A DNA stretch of 51,064 nt from Leucobacter sp. G161 (GCF_001482305.1 NZ_LOHP01000051.1:1-51064); one strand, 5' to 3'; shown: positions 30,224-37,338, counted from the stretch's first letter. The notes: a model not told the origin generated them from the sequence alone. A program made the numbers and translations.

Positions 30224-31117
30224 CTAGGGCGACGCAGTGGATCGGGGTGTCGACGTTGCGTCTCCGGGGGAGGGCGACGCAGCATCTTCCGCGGCAACCT
30301 CGCTCGCCGGGGTGAGGTGTGCAATGACGAAGGCGGCGCCATCGTTTTGCATGCCGTTGTCGTAGTAGGCGACGTGGCCAGACTCTTCCATGGCGAGCGT
30401 CGACTGGCAGATGAAGTCATCGGCCACGCAGAAGTCCCGCAGCCTGTCCTCGTATTCCTCGAAGCCGCCCGGCGGGCGGGGGAGTAGACCGTTGAGATCG
30501 GGATCGAAGGTCCCGTAACCGGTTGGGTCGCTCCCGACGAAGCGCGGGTTTCCGTACAGCACCACCGCGAGGAGTTGCTCTGTCGCGGCTTCGCTCAGCA
30601 CACCGACGTTCGCTCCGACGAGTCTCGTCTCGGGTTCGGAGAGCGCATCTCCGATAACCAGCGCGCCCTGTGAGTAGCCGAGCAACACGGTTGCCTGTTC
30701 GGGGCAGGCCTCCGCCTGGACATTGAGCGTATCGATAAGTGTGCGCGCACCAAGCGTCCCGCCCGCATTGATTTCGGTGTCCGCCGGGTAGTCAAGATCC
30801 AGTCGCTCGACTTCGCCGGGGCGTGCCTCGGAGATCGCACGAGCCACGGGGGCGAGCAGCTGCTTCCGCTTCGGCTCGCCGGTGCCCCGGGCGGTGATGA
30901 CGAGGTACGGCGAGCAATCCAGCGCATCCACGATAGGTTCCGGGAACGCCTCAGCGTCGTACGGATCGATGTCCTCGGGCGGAGCCGGCTCCGCCGTCAC
31001 CTCCTGCAGTGCCTCCCGGGAAGTCGCGGCGTCCACTTCGGGTGCGCACCCGACAAGCAGTGCGGCTGCGATACACACGACCCCAACCGCGAGCACGCTC
31101 CGGCGACGGTCACGCAT
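30224..31117 (-). CDS. Cutinase-family serine esterase, predicted lipoprotein
   Basis: The predicted mature form is an exported alpha/beta hydrolase. A lipoprotein signal is visible: basic start MRDRRRS, hydrophobic core, lipobox LVGC at about residues 20-23. The cutinase fold shows the first cysteine strand DCSPYLVITARGTGEP, the nucleophile elbow GYSQGA, an Asp between two cysteines in FCVADDFICQ, and the histidine in SGHVAYYDNG, so triad and disulfides are complete. The C-terminus is Ser/Pro/Thr-rich. I start at the ATG at 31117 (297 residues), which overlaps the SURF1 stop by 8 bases; the longer frame to 31216 lies wholly inside SURF1. Substrates could be esters or surface lipids. A link to SURF1 is not known. 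Confidence 0.88.
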   Translation of the reverse strand: MRDRRRSVLAVGVVCIAAALLVGCAPEVDAATSREALQEVTAEPAPPEDIDPYDAEAFPEPIVDALDCSPYLVITARGTGEPKRKQLLAPVARAISEARPGEVERLDLDYPADTEINAGGTLGARTLIDTLNVQAEACPEQATVLLGYSQGALVIGDALSEPETRLVGANVGVLSEAATEQLLAVVLYGNPRFVGSDPTGYGTFDPDLNGLLPRPPGGFEEYEDRLRDFCVADDFICQSTLAMEESGHVAYYDNGMQNDGAAFVIAHLTPASEVAAEDAASPSPGDATSTPRSTASP

Positions 31118-31967
31118 CAAGCAGCGCGTCCTCAACGTCAGAGTCGCTCGGCCCCTTACGGGTCTTGCGGGCCTTGGACTTCTTCTCCATCGCCAGCACT
31201 TCCTTGCTGCCAGCATTGAGGTTCTTGAACTCCTGCCGGGCGGCGTACCCGACGCCGATCCCAGCGATCAGGATGAAGACGTACCACTGCAGCGCGTACG
31301 ACAGGTGCGGCCCCTCATCGCGCTCGGGCTTCGGGGGAAGCACCCCGTGCTCGGCTGCGGGGGACTCCGATACGAGCATCCCGTACGTGTTCGAGTAGAT
31401 TTCACCGGTCATGCCTGTGACCTCGGCGATCTCCGGCACGTTGATGCTCGCGACGGTACGGCCAGCAGAACTGCGGCCGTCGACCTCGGGCTCGCTCGCA
31501 CGCAGTCGCACGACGACATCGACGGTGCCCGTTGCGGGCCGGGGGAGCGTGTCGAGCACATCCTCCATGTCGGTACCGCTCGCGAGAACCCAGCCGCGGT
31601 CGACGAAGAACACTCGGCCGTCGGTGGTTCGGAACGGAACGATAATGTCTGCTCCCACTCCCTCGGGGCCGGGACGATTTCGCGACAGCACGGCATCGTC
31701 CTCGTAGCTGCCCTCGAGCGTGACGGTGAGCCACTTGTGCTGATCCACATCGAAATCTGAGGTGTTCGGCAGCGCTTCCGCGAGCGGGACAGGAGCCGCG
31801 TCGTAGTTGCGGTCGATCCGAGAGATCTCCGCGCGCGCCTGAGAGCGGCGATCGAATTGCCAGTTGCCCAGATACACACAGGCAATGGCGAACACGATGA
31901 ACAGCGCAAAGTAGCCGAGCCACCGCCGCGAATACAGGAAGGACCAGCCCACACGTGTTTCACTCAT
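31110..31967 (-). CDS. SURF1 family protein (cytochrome oxidase assembly)
   Basis: Membrane protein assisting heme A insertion into the aa3-type oxidase. The topology is classical: an N-terminal helix near 16-34 (YFALFIVFAIACVYLGNW followed by QFDRR), a large extracytoplasmic domain with VPFRTTDGRVFFVDRGWV, and a C-terminal helix near 222-242 (LQWYVFILIAGIGVGY). The C-terminal tail is lysine-rich. At 285 residues it fits the family. Overlaps of 8 bases on both sides tie it to the Cys/His protein upstream and the cutinase gene downstream. It agrees with ctaA and ctaE elsewhere in the window. Confidence 0.92.
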   Translation of the reverse strand: MSETRVGWSFLYSRRWLGYFALFIVFAIACVYLGNWQFDRRSQARAEISRIDRNYDAAPVPLAEALPNTSDFDVDQHKWLTVTLEGSYEDDAVLSRNRPGPEGVGADIIVPFRTTDGRVFFVDRGWVLASGTDMEDVLDTLPRPATGTVDVVVRLRASEPEVDGRSSAGRTVASINVPEIAEVTGMTGEIYSNTYGMLVSESPAAEHGVLPPKPERDEGPHLSYALQWYVFILIAGIGVGYAARQEFKNLNAGSKEVLAMEKKSKARKTRKGPSDSDVEDALLDA

Positions 31968-32196
31968 CGAGCTCTCCTACTGTCACAATCTCGAGCGGAA
32001 AACTCCGGTCGCTAAGAAACGAGGCTAGTACGTCGCGGTGTTCGCCGCAGGCCAGCCACGTCTTCTTTCGGTCGGCGGTGTGGATCTTCGGGTTGCGCCA
32101 GAGCAGCGCCCAGACGGCCTCGTCCCTGCACCCCGCTCGCGAGCAGGTGTGCCGATGCTCGATGGGCGCACCCAGGTTGATCCCCGTGAACGTCAT
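31960..32196 (-). CDS. Small Cys/His protein of unknown function
   Basis: A 78-residue cytoplasmic protein with cysteines in CSRAGC near 20-25 and CGEH near 50-53, a CX4C...CX2H layout that could bind zinc. The middle has WALLWRNPKIHTADRKKTWLAC (quoted only as WRNPKIH and KKTWLAC for reference). I recall similar short proteins beside SURF1 in Microbacteriaceae, sometimes misnamed acetone carboxylase, but no function is known to me. AGGAG lies upstream of the ATG at 32196, which overlaps the DUF3099 stop by 4 bases; its own stop overlaps SURF1 by 8. Confidence 0.75.
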   Translation of the reverse strand: MTFTGINLGAPIEHRHTCSRAGCRDEAVWALLWRNPKIHTADRKKTWLACGEHRDVLASFLSDRSFPLEIVTVGELDE

Positions 32197-32615
32197 GATT
32201 GCTCCTCGCTCGGCTCGCCCCACTGCTCGGCATCTCCACTGCTCGTTGCCCCCTGGGCAGAGCGGCGCACCGGGTCAACGTCAACCACGAGGAGCGTATC
32301 GGCCACGCCGGGCTCCTCAGTTTCCCCGGTGGGTTCACCAGCAACCAGCTCGAGCGGGTCTGGGCTCGAGACGTCTTGCTCGCCACCATACGCGACGGCG
32401 TTGCCCACCATCACCGCGAACCAGGGAAGCGCAATCGCCCCCACGACCGGAAATACGATCCACCATCCGTTCACCCAGAAGAGTGAGAGCACGCAGGCGA
32501 GGCGCAGCGTCATGGCAATGAAGTACATGCGCATACGGTGAGCTCGATCCTCGGTCGGGTTCACGCCCGCCGAGGTGACCCTGTAGCTCGGCGTCTCGCC
32601 GCTCTTTCTTGGCAT
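32193..32615 (-). CDS. DUF3099 family membrane protein
   Basis: A 140-residue protein with two transmembrane helices at about 29-45 (FIAMTLRLACVLSLFWV) and 49-70, preceded by RVTSAGVNPTEDRAHRMRMY, a segment typical of DUF3099. The C-terminal half is acidic and low in complexity. Function is unknown. The ATG at 32615 is preceded by GAGGGA at 4 bases, better than the ATG at 32633. It is the first of four overlapping minus-strand genes. Confidence 0.8.
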   Translation of the reverse strand: MPRKSGETPSYRVTSAGVNPTEDRAHRMRMYFIAMTLRLACVLSLFWVNGWWIVFPVVGAIALPWFAVMVGNAVAYGGEQDVSSPDPLELVAGEPTGETEEPGVADTLLVVDVDPVRRSAQGATSSGDAEQWGEPSEEQS

Positions 32616-32637
32616 CGGCTCCCTCTTCAACATCCCT

Positions 32638-32643
32638 AGTTTA
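32638..32643 (-). promoter_or_regulatory. Promoter -10 for the DUF3099-SURF1-cutinase operon
   Basis: On the minus strand TAAACT would place the transcript start about 15 bases before the ATG at 32615, leaving room for the GAGGGA site. Confidence 0.4.
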
Positions 32644-32710
32644 CGGCTTCGACCGTGACAACGCCTGAGGATCGCGGTGCACCGTCACTACAGCGGAATC
32701 CAGGCTTCGC

Positions 32711-32716
32711 TAGGCT
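32711..32716 (+). promoter_or_regulatory. Leaderless-type promoter for fabG
   Basis: TAGGCT lies 7 bases before the ATG at 32724, with no ribosome binding site between. This spacing decides for the start at 32724 over an ATG two codons earlier. Confidence 0.5.
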
Positions 32717-32723
32717 GATGTGC

Positions 32724-33443
32724 ATGAACGCAACCATCACCCCGCGCACCGTGCTCATCACCGGCGGCAACCGCGGCATTGGCTTCGCCATTGCAGAACG
32801 CATGATCGCCGACGGCCACCGCGTCGCCGTCACCTCTCGCTCAGGTGAGGGCCCCGCTGGCGCCCTCACCGTGCGCGCCGAGATGACCGACACCGAGTCC
32901 ATCGATCGCGCCTTCACCGAGGTTGAAGCACAGCTCGGTCCGGTCGAGGTGCTCGTCGCGAACGCCGGCATCACGCGCGACACGCTGCTGCTGCGCATGT
33001 CCGAGGAAGACTTCACCGATGTCATCGACACGAACCTCACCGGCGCGTTCCGCGTCGTGAAGCGCGCCTCGAAGGGGCTCCTCAAGCAGCGCTTTGGTCG
33101 TGTGATCTTCATTTCCTCCGTCGTCGGCCTGTACGGCTCGGCCGGCCAGGTGAACTACTCGTCGTCGAAGGCTGCGCTCGTGGGCTTCGCCCGCTCGCTC
33201 ACGCGCGAGCTCGGTGGTCGCGGCATCACGGCGAACGTCATCGCACCCGGATTCATCGATACCGACATGACGGCAGTGCTGCCCGAGGCACAGCAGCAGC
33301 AGTACCTCGCGTCGATTCCCGCCGCTCGCTTCGGGCAGGTCGCCGAGATCGCCGGTGCTGTGTCGTTCCTCGCAGGCGACGACGCCGCATACATCTCCGG
33401 CGCGGTCATTCCCGTCGATGGCGGCCTCGGCATGGGGCACTAG
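32724..33443 (+). CDS. fabG: 3-oxoacyl-[acyl-carrier-protein] reductase (short-chain dehydrogenase)
   Basis: NADPH-dependent reductase of the fatty acid elongation cycle. The short-chain dehydrogenase layout is complete: GGNRGIGFAIA near 14-24 for cofactor, NAGITRD near 85, the active-site Ser in FISSVVGLYGSAGQVNYSSS (Tyr and the following Lys in YSSSKAALVGFARS), and PGFIDTDM. At 239 residues it is typical. It is not followed by an enoyl reductase, unlike the mycobacterial mabA-inhA pair, so other short-chain dehydrogenase roles cannot be excluded. Confidence 0.88.
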   Translation: MNATITPRTVLITGGNRGIGFAIAERMIADGHRVAVTSRSGEGPAGALTVRAEMTDTESIDRAFTEVEAQLGPVEVLVANAGITRDTLLLRMSEEDFTDVIDTNLTGAFRVVKRASKGLLKQRFGRVIFISSVVGLYGSAGQVNYSSSKAALVGFARSLTRELGGRGITANVIAPGFIDTDMTAVLPEAQQQQYLASIPAARFGQVAEIAGAVSFLAGDDAAYISGAVIPVDGGLGMGH

Positions 33444-33483
33444 CAGCCCTGCTGCGCCCACGGCGCCCACTAGCGTCTGCTGG

Positions 33484-33507
33484 GCCGCTGCCGCTGCCGC
33501 TGCCGCT
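33484..33507 (+). repeat. Tandem repeat, 6-bp unit GCCGCT, four copies
   Basis: Four perfect copies lie 40 bases after the fabG stop in non-coding DNA, the first of three repeat structures in this intergenic region. Confidence 0.85.
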
Positions 33508-33523
33508 GGCCCCACATCCATTC

Positions 33524-33590
33524 CGACCCGTGTTTTCTATTCCGGTCCCTGTGCGTGCTGCACAAGGGTCGGAATAGAAAACACGGGTCG
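33524..33590. repeat. 67-nt near-perfect palindrome (REP-like element or bidirectional terminator)
   Basis: Outer arms 33524-33544 and 33570-33590 are a perfect 21-bp inverted repeat. Pairing continues inward to 33554/33560, giving 28 Watson-Crick pairs, two G-T pairs and one mismatch around a 5-base loop. The arms contain an AT-rich core, GTTTTCTATTCC, out of keeping with the GC-rich surroundings. It lies between the convergent genes fabG and serB. It may end transcription from both sides, or be one copy of a dispersed palindromic repeat. Confidence 0.9.
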
Positions 33591-33606
33591 TTTGGGGTGT
33601 TCGGGC

Positions 33607-33652
33607 GCAGCCAGGCAGCCAGGCAGCCAGGCAGCCAGGCAGCCAGGCAGCC
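33607..33652 (+). repeat. Tandem repeat, 8-bp unit GCAGCCAG, 5.75 copies
   Basis: Five perfect copies and six bases of a sixth end 9 bases before the serB stop codon. The period is not a multiple of three and no gene is read through it. Copy number would be expected to vary by slippage. Confidence 0.9.
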
Positions 33653-33661
33653 CAGCGCGAG

Positions 33662-34300
33662 CTAGCTGAGCCGGTCGAGCAGCGGGATCGCGAGAGCAAG
33701 GTCATCCGCAATCGATACGTCCGCCTGCTCGGTGACGATGGGTTTGGCGTTGTAGCCCACACCGATCGCGGCGACCTCCATCATGCGCAGATCGTTTGCG
33801 CCGTCTCCGATCGCCATTGTCGCGCTCATCGGGATATCGCTCTCCGCGGCCCATTCGGCGAGCGCAACGGCCTTTGCCTCAGCGTCGATCACGGGCCCGA
33901 AAGTGCGCCCGGTGAGCTTGCCGTCGGCGATTTCGAGACGGTTCGCACGCCAGAAGTCGAGCCCGAGATCCTTCGCGATCGGGTCGAGGACCTCATGGAA
34001 ACCGCCCGAGACCACCCCAACCTTGCCGCCCCGTGCGTGCACTGCGGCAACGAGTTCCCGGATCCCTGGGGAGAGCCGTACGCGCGCGTACGCCTCGGCG
34101 AACACCGTGTCCGGCGTGTCGCGGAGGGTCGCAACGCGCTCCGTGAGGCTCTCGGCAAAATCGAGCTCACCACGCATCGCGCGTTCAGTCACCTCTGCCA
34201 CTCGCTCGCGGGTTCCCGCGGCGTCGGCGAGGAGCTCAATGACCTCGTCTTGGATGGTTGTGGAATCGCAGTCGAGAACGACGAGTGGGGTAACGCTCAT
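33662..34300 (-). CDS. serB: Phosphoserine phosphatase SerB-like HAD hydrolase
   Basis: HAD-superfamily phosphatase giving L-serine from phosphoserine. The nucleophile motif is DCDSTTIQDEVIELL at 10-24, the second motif VVSGGF near 98, and the metal-binding motif MAIGDGANDLRMM near 163-175. At 212 residues it has the catalytic and cap domains only, without the ACT domains of longer SerB proteins. The ATG at 34300 is 6 bases from a TAGACT -10 element, so it is probably leaderless. It is divergent from an ABC ATPase gene with promoters that overlap. Confidence 0.9.
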   Translation of the reverse strand: MSVTPLVVLDCDSTTIQDEVIELLADAAGTRERVAEVTERAMRGELDFAESLTERVATLRDTPDTVFAEAYARVRLSPGIRELVAAVHARGGKVGVVSGGFHEVLDPIAKDLGLDFWRANRLEIADGKLTGRTFGPVIDAEAKAVALAEWAAESDIPMSATMAIGDGANDLRMMEVAAIGVGYNAKPIVTEQADVSIADDLALAIPLLDRLS

Positions 34301-34306
34301 AGCCCC

Positions 34307-34322
34307 AGTCTAGAGATAGGCT
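34307..34322. promoter_or_regulatory. Interlocked divergent promoters of serB and the ABC ATPase gene
   Basis: TAGACT on the minus strand (34307-34312) is 6 bases from the serB ATG, and TAGGCT on the plus strand (34317-34322) is 7 bases from the ABC ATG. Only 4 bases separate the two -10 elements, so each -35 region falls on the start codon region of the other gene. Confidence 0.5.
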
Positions 34323-34329
34323 TGACGGT

Positions 34330-35124
34330 ATGACGACCGTGCTGAGCCTCACTGACGCGAGCTACATTCGCAATCGCCGCCCGATTCTCGACAACGTGAC
34401 GTGGCAGGTTGACGACAGCGAACGGTGGGTCATTCTCGGCCCGAACGGAGCCGGGAAGAAGACGATCCGCAAGCTCGTCACCGCCAATGATTTCCCCACA
34501 ACGGGAACCGTCGACGTGCTCGGCAACCGCCTGGGGAAGATCGACATCTTCGAGTTGCGTTCGCGTCTGGGTTTCGTGTCGAGCGCTACCGCCCGTCGCA
34601 TCCCACCCAACGAGCTTGTGCGCGATGTCGTACTCACGGCCGCGTACTCCGTTGAGGGCCGCTGGAATGAGCAGTACGACGAGATCGATGTGCGCCAGGC
34701 TGATCGAGTCCTCGCCGAGTGGGATCTTCTCAGCCTCGCGGACCAGGCCTTCGGCACGCTGAGTGACGGGGAGCGGAAGCGCACCCTTATTGCTCGCGCG
34801 GTGATGACGGATCCCGAACTGCTGCTGCTCGACGAGCCGAGCGCGAGCCTGGATCTCGGTGCGCGCGAGCGACTCCTGCAGATGCTCTCAGGGTTCGCCC
34901 AGTCACCGTACTCACCCGCGATGGTGATGGTGACCCACCACGTTGAGGAGATCCCTCCCGGCTTCACGCACGTGCTGCTCGTCAACGACGGGAAGGTGCA
35001 GGCTGCCGGCCCGATCGCGGAAACGCTCACGGCCGAGAACCTTGAGGCCACGTTCGGCATGCCGTTCGAGCTCACGATCAGCAACGGCCGCTACGCTGCA
35101 ACATCCCGCCCAGCCACCGCCTAA
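34330..35124 (+). CDS. ABC transporter ATP-binding protein with altered Walker A
   Basis: Single-domain ABC ATPase of 264 residues resembling the YlmA/ModF type. Walker A reads GPNGAGKKT at 37-45: the residue after the invariant Lys43 should be Thr or Ser, which helps bind Mg, but is Lys44. Other motifs are intact: the signature LSDGERKR at 144-151, Walker B LLLLDEPSASLD near 164-175 and the switch His in VTHHVEE near 201-207. No permease or binding protein lies nearby, so its partner is unknown; it may be a soluble, non-transport ATPase. The mRNA is probably leaderless. Confidence 0.85.
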   Translation: MTTVLSLTDASYIRNRRPILDNVTWQVDDSERWVILGPNGAGKKTIRKLVTANDFPTTGTVDVLGNRLGKIDIFELRSRLGFVSSATARRIPPNELVRDVVLTAAYSVEGRWNEQYDEIDVRQADRVLAEWDLLSLADQAFGTLSDGERKRTLIARAVMTDPELLLLDEPSASLDLGARERLLQMLSGFAQSPYSPAMVMVTHHVEEIPPGFTHVLLVNDGKVQAAGPIAETLTAENLEATFGMPFELTISNGRYAATSRPATA

Positions 35125-35191
35125 TCGCCCGGTTTCCCGACACGCTGCACGAAACACGCAGCAAACGGGCACACGAGCGGTTTGGATCTGT

Positions 35192-35197
35192 TAATAT
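35192..35197 (+). promoter_or_regulatory. rpmE2 promoter -10 element
   Basis: TAATAT, AT-rich against its surroundings, lies 86 bases before the ATG. The leader holds a small hairpin, TGCGG-tgacg-CCGCA (35208-35222). I see no sequence that I can call a Zur box. Confidence 0.4.
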
Positions 35198-35283
35198 TGA
35201 TCCTTGGTGCGGTGACGCCGCAAGACTTCTGCGCTCGGCATTTCCGCCGATTCAGCGAGACGCAACAATATCGAAGGACAGTC

Positions 35284-35532
35284 ATGAAGACCGAGATTCA
35301 CCCCGAGTACAACGCCATCGTGTTCCGCGACCTTGCGTCGGGGGAGACCTTCCTCACGCGCTCGACCCTCACGAGCGACAAGACCATCGAGCTCGACGGA
35401 GCAACCTACCCGGTTCTCGACGTCGAGATCTCGAGCGCTTCGCACCCGTTCTACACGGGTAAGCAGCGCATCCTCGACTCCGCAGGTCGCGTCGAGAAGT
35501 TCAACCAGCGCTTCAAGGCCTTCGGCGCCTAA
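35284..35532 (+). CDS. rpmE2: 50S ribosomal protein L31 type B
   Basis: Large-subunit ribosomal protein of 82 residues. The type B form is recognised by [16 protein letters not shown] at the start, SHPFYTGKQ in the middle, and the lack of the zinc-binding cysteines of type A; the protein has no cysteine at all. In several bacteria type B L31 replaces the zinc form under zinc limitation, usually under Zur. AAGGAC precedes the ATG. The gene stands alone and is closed by a perfect terminator. Confidence 0.95.
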   Translation: MKTEIHPEYNAIVFRDLASGETFLTRSTLTSDKTIELDGATYPVLDVEISSASHPFYTGKQRILDSAGRVEKFNQRFKAFGA

Positions 35533-35559
35533 GCAGCTGCGCAGCCGAACGGCTGACGC

Positions 35560-35597
35560 GAAAGGGCGGGCGATCCATTTGGATCGCCCGCCCTTTC
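35560..35597 (+). terminator. Strong terminator after rpmE2
   Basis: Perfect 17-bp stem (35560-35576 with 35581-35597) with a 4-base ATTT loop, A-rich at the left foot and T-rich at the right, followed by GTTATAT. It may also serve the convergent exonuclease gene. Confidence 0.92.
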
Positions 35598-35636
35598 GTT
35601 ATATCTACAGGGTCTCGAGCGGCGACGGCTCCGCTG

Positions 35637-36335
35637 CTACGGGCGCACCGGCCAGTCACCGTCAGCGACGAAGTTCGGATCGCGCACGCGCCGCATGTAC
35701 TCCTGGAAGTTCTCGGCTTGAGCCTTGGCCCATCCGACCTGTGCGGCGTGGATCTGCTCGAGCTCATCTGGCAGCGTGCCAGCGTACTTGCGCGCGAGCT
35801 GCTGCATGACCTTTCCCGAGGCGATCGCGTCTTCGCCCGCATCGTGGGCGTTGCCCAACTCGACGCCATAATGCTCGGCGACAGCGACAAGGGTGCGCTT
35901 GCCCTTCCGGAAGCGGTCGAGCTGCTTGTCAATGACGAGTGGATCGAGGACGGGCGCAACATCGCCCTCGGCGACGCCGTACCGGCGCTGCTCGGAACGC
36001 AACAGCGAGAGGTCGTAGGGCGCGCTGTAGACGACGAGGGGGAGACCTCGGTCGATCATCTGCGCGATGCGCTCGGTGATCTGCTTGACACCGACGGCGG
36101 CGTCAATGCCGCTTGAGCGCGCAACCTCGGTCGTGATGCCGTGGACGCGGACAGCGGCGTCCGGGATTTCAACGCCCGGATTGAGGAGCCAGTCGTAGCG
36201 TTCGGTCACCTCGCCGTGCTCGCTCAAGATCGCGAGCGTCGCGCTCACAATCCGTGAGGTGTCGGTCTCGACCCCCGTGGTTTCGGTGTCGAACACGGCC
36301 AGCTGTGCAGCCCAGAGGGGGAGTACGTCATTCAC
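35637..36335 (-). CDS. DnaQ-like 3'-5' exonuclease (DEDDh family)
   Basis: Exonuclease domain of the proofreading/RNase T superfamily. Exo I is FDTETTG near 14-20 with both metal-binding acidic residues, followed by NPGVEIPDAAVRVHGI. Exo II is YSAPYDLSLL, departing from the common HNAxFD form but keeping the Asp. Exo III is HDAGEDA with His and Asp. I prefer the GTG at 36335 (232 residues), which has AAAGGA 5 bases upstream, over ATG 36380. Its role, repair, proofreading or RNA turnover, is not shown. It is divergent from a hydrolase gene. Confidence 0.88.
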   Translation of the reverse strand: MNDVLPLWAAQLAVFDTETTGVETDTSRIVSATLAILSEHGEVTERYDWLLNPGVEIPDAAVRVHGITTEVARSSGIDAAVGVKQITERIAQMIDRGLPLVVYSAPYDLSLLRSEQRRYGVAEGDVAPVLDPLVIDKQLDRFRKGKRTLVAVAEHYGVELGNAHDAGEDAIASGKVMQQLARKYAGTLPDELEQIHAAQVGWAKAQAENFQEYMRRVRDPNFVADGDWPVRP

Positions 36336-36425
36336 GATGATCCTTTCGCCTGCTTCGATAGTAGCGATAGCCACGGACATCACATTGCCCCGCGCGTGTG
36401 CAGATGAGTGCCAGGGTGCTGGCGG

Positions 36426-36431
36426 TAGCAT
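36426..36431 (+). promoter_or_regulatory. Leaderless-type promoter for the alpha/beta hydrolase
   Basis: TAGCAT lies 7 bases before the GTG at 36439, with no ribosome binding site between. Confidence 0.45.
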
Positions 36432-36438
36432 CGTCTCT

Positions 36439-37338
36439 GTGCCAGAACACCCTCCCACACTCGTCCCCACGCTCGGTATCGACACCCGCGACTGGGTGTA
36501 CGGTGACCCCGCAGGAACCCCCATCGTGCTTGTGCACGGCTTCCGGGGCGACCATCACGGCCTGCAGGGGATCGCGCAGGCCCTCGCCGCAGTTGAGCCC
36601 ACTCTGGCCATTCACGTCCCCGATCTTCCTGGCTTCGGCCAGACCCCCGCGATTCCCGGGCGCGCCCACGAGCTCGCCCTCTTCGGTGAGTGGCTTGTCG
36701 CCTTCACCGAGGCAGTCGCGCCCGACGGCGGAATGATCCTCGGCCACTCCTTCGGGTCACTCGTGGTGAGCTCCGCGCTCAGCCAGGGCGCGCGCTCGGC
36801 GCGCACGATCCTCATCAACCCAATCTCCGCTCCGGCGCTCGAGGGCCCGCAGGCATTCCTCACGCAGCTCGCCATCCTGTACTACCGCGCCGCAGATGCG
36901 CTTCCCGAACGCGCCGCGAAGTCACTGCTCGGAAACAAGCTCATTGTCCGGGGGATGAGCGAGGTCATGGCGAAGACGCGCGACCGTGAGCTGCGGGCGT
37001 GGATTCACGATCAGCATCATCAGTACTTCTCGGAGTTCGCCGATTCGCGGTCGCTCCTCGACGCCTTCAAGGCATCGGTATCGCACACGGTTGCCGAGCA
37101 CGCAGCAGCGTATGACATGCCGACCCTGCTCATCACCGGTGAGCGGGACGACATCACGCCCCTCGCCAAGCAGCTGGACCTGCAGCGCCTGCTCGATGAC
37201 GCCGAGCTCCTCATCCTGCCCGGCACGGGGCATCTGGTGCACTACGAGGCCGTCGCAGACACCGTCGCCCGGATCTCACAGTTTGTTCGCCCGAACACCC
37301 ACGCAGCCGACACCGCCGCGTCGGAGCGCAGCGCGTGA
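36439..37338 (+). CDS. Alpha/beta hydrolase
   Basis: Cytoplasmic alpha/beta-fold hydrolase of 299 residues with no signal peptide. The oxyanion motif VLVHGFRGDHHG lies near 31, the nucleophile elbow GHSFGS near 100, the acid residue in GERDDITP, and the histidine in GTGHLVHYE. Substrate is unknown. The GTG at 36439 is chosen from the -10 spacing and because the homologous part starts soon after. Its stop overlaps the next start (GTGA), so it is coupled to the methyltransferase and PAP2 genes. Confidence 0.87.
   Translation: MPEHPPTLVPTLGIDTRDWVYGDPAGTPIVLVHGFRGDHHGLQGIAQALAAVEPTLAIHVPDLPGFGQTPAIPGRAHELALFGEWLVAFTEAVAPDGGMILGHSFGSLVVSSALSQGARSARTILINPISAPALEGPQAFLTQLAILYYRAADALPERAAKSLLGNKLIVRGMSEVMAKTRDRELRAWIHDQHHQYFSEFADSRSLLDAFKASVSHTVAEHAAAYDMPTLLITGERDDITPLAKQLDLQRLLDDAELLILPGTGHLVHYEAVADTVARISQFVRPNTHAADTAASERSA

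Noticed and set aside
33484..33652. Repeat cluster as a CRISPR array
   Set aside because: Units are 6 and 8 bp with no unique spacers, and no cas gene is in the window.
33355..33669. Possible protein with QPGSQAAR repeats across the tandem array
   Set aside because: The frame lacks a good start outside fabG, and the period of 8 bp changes frame between copies.
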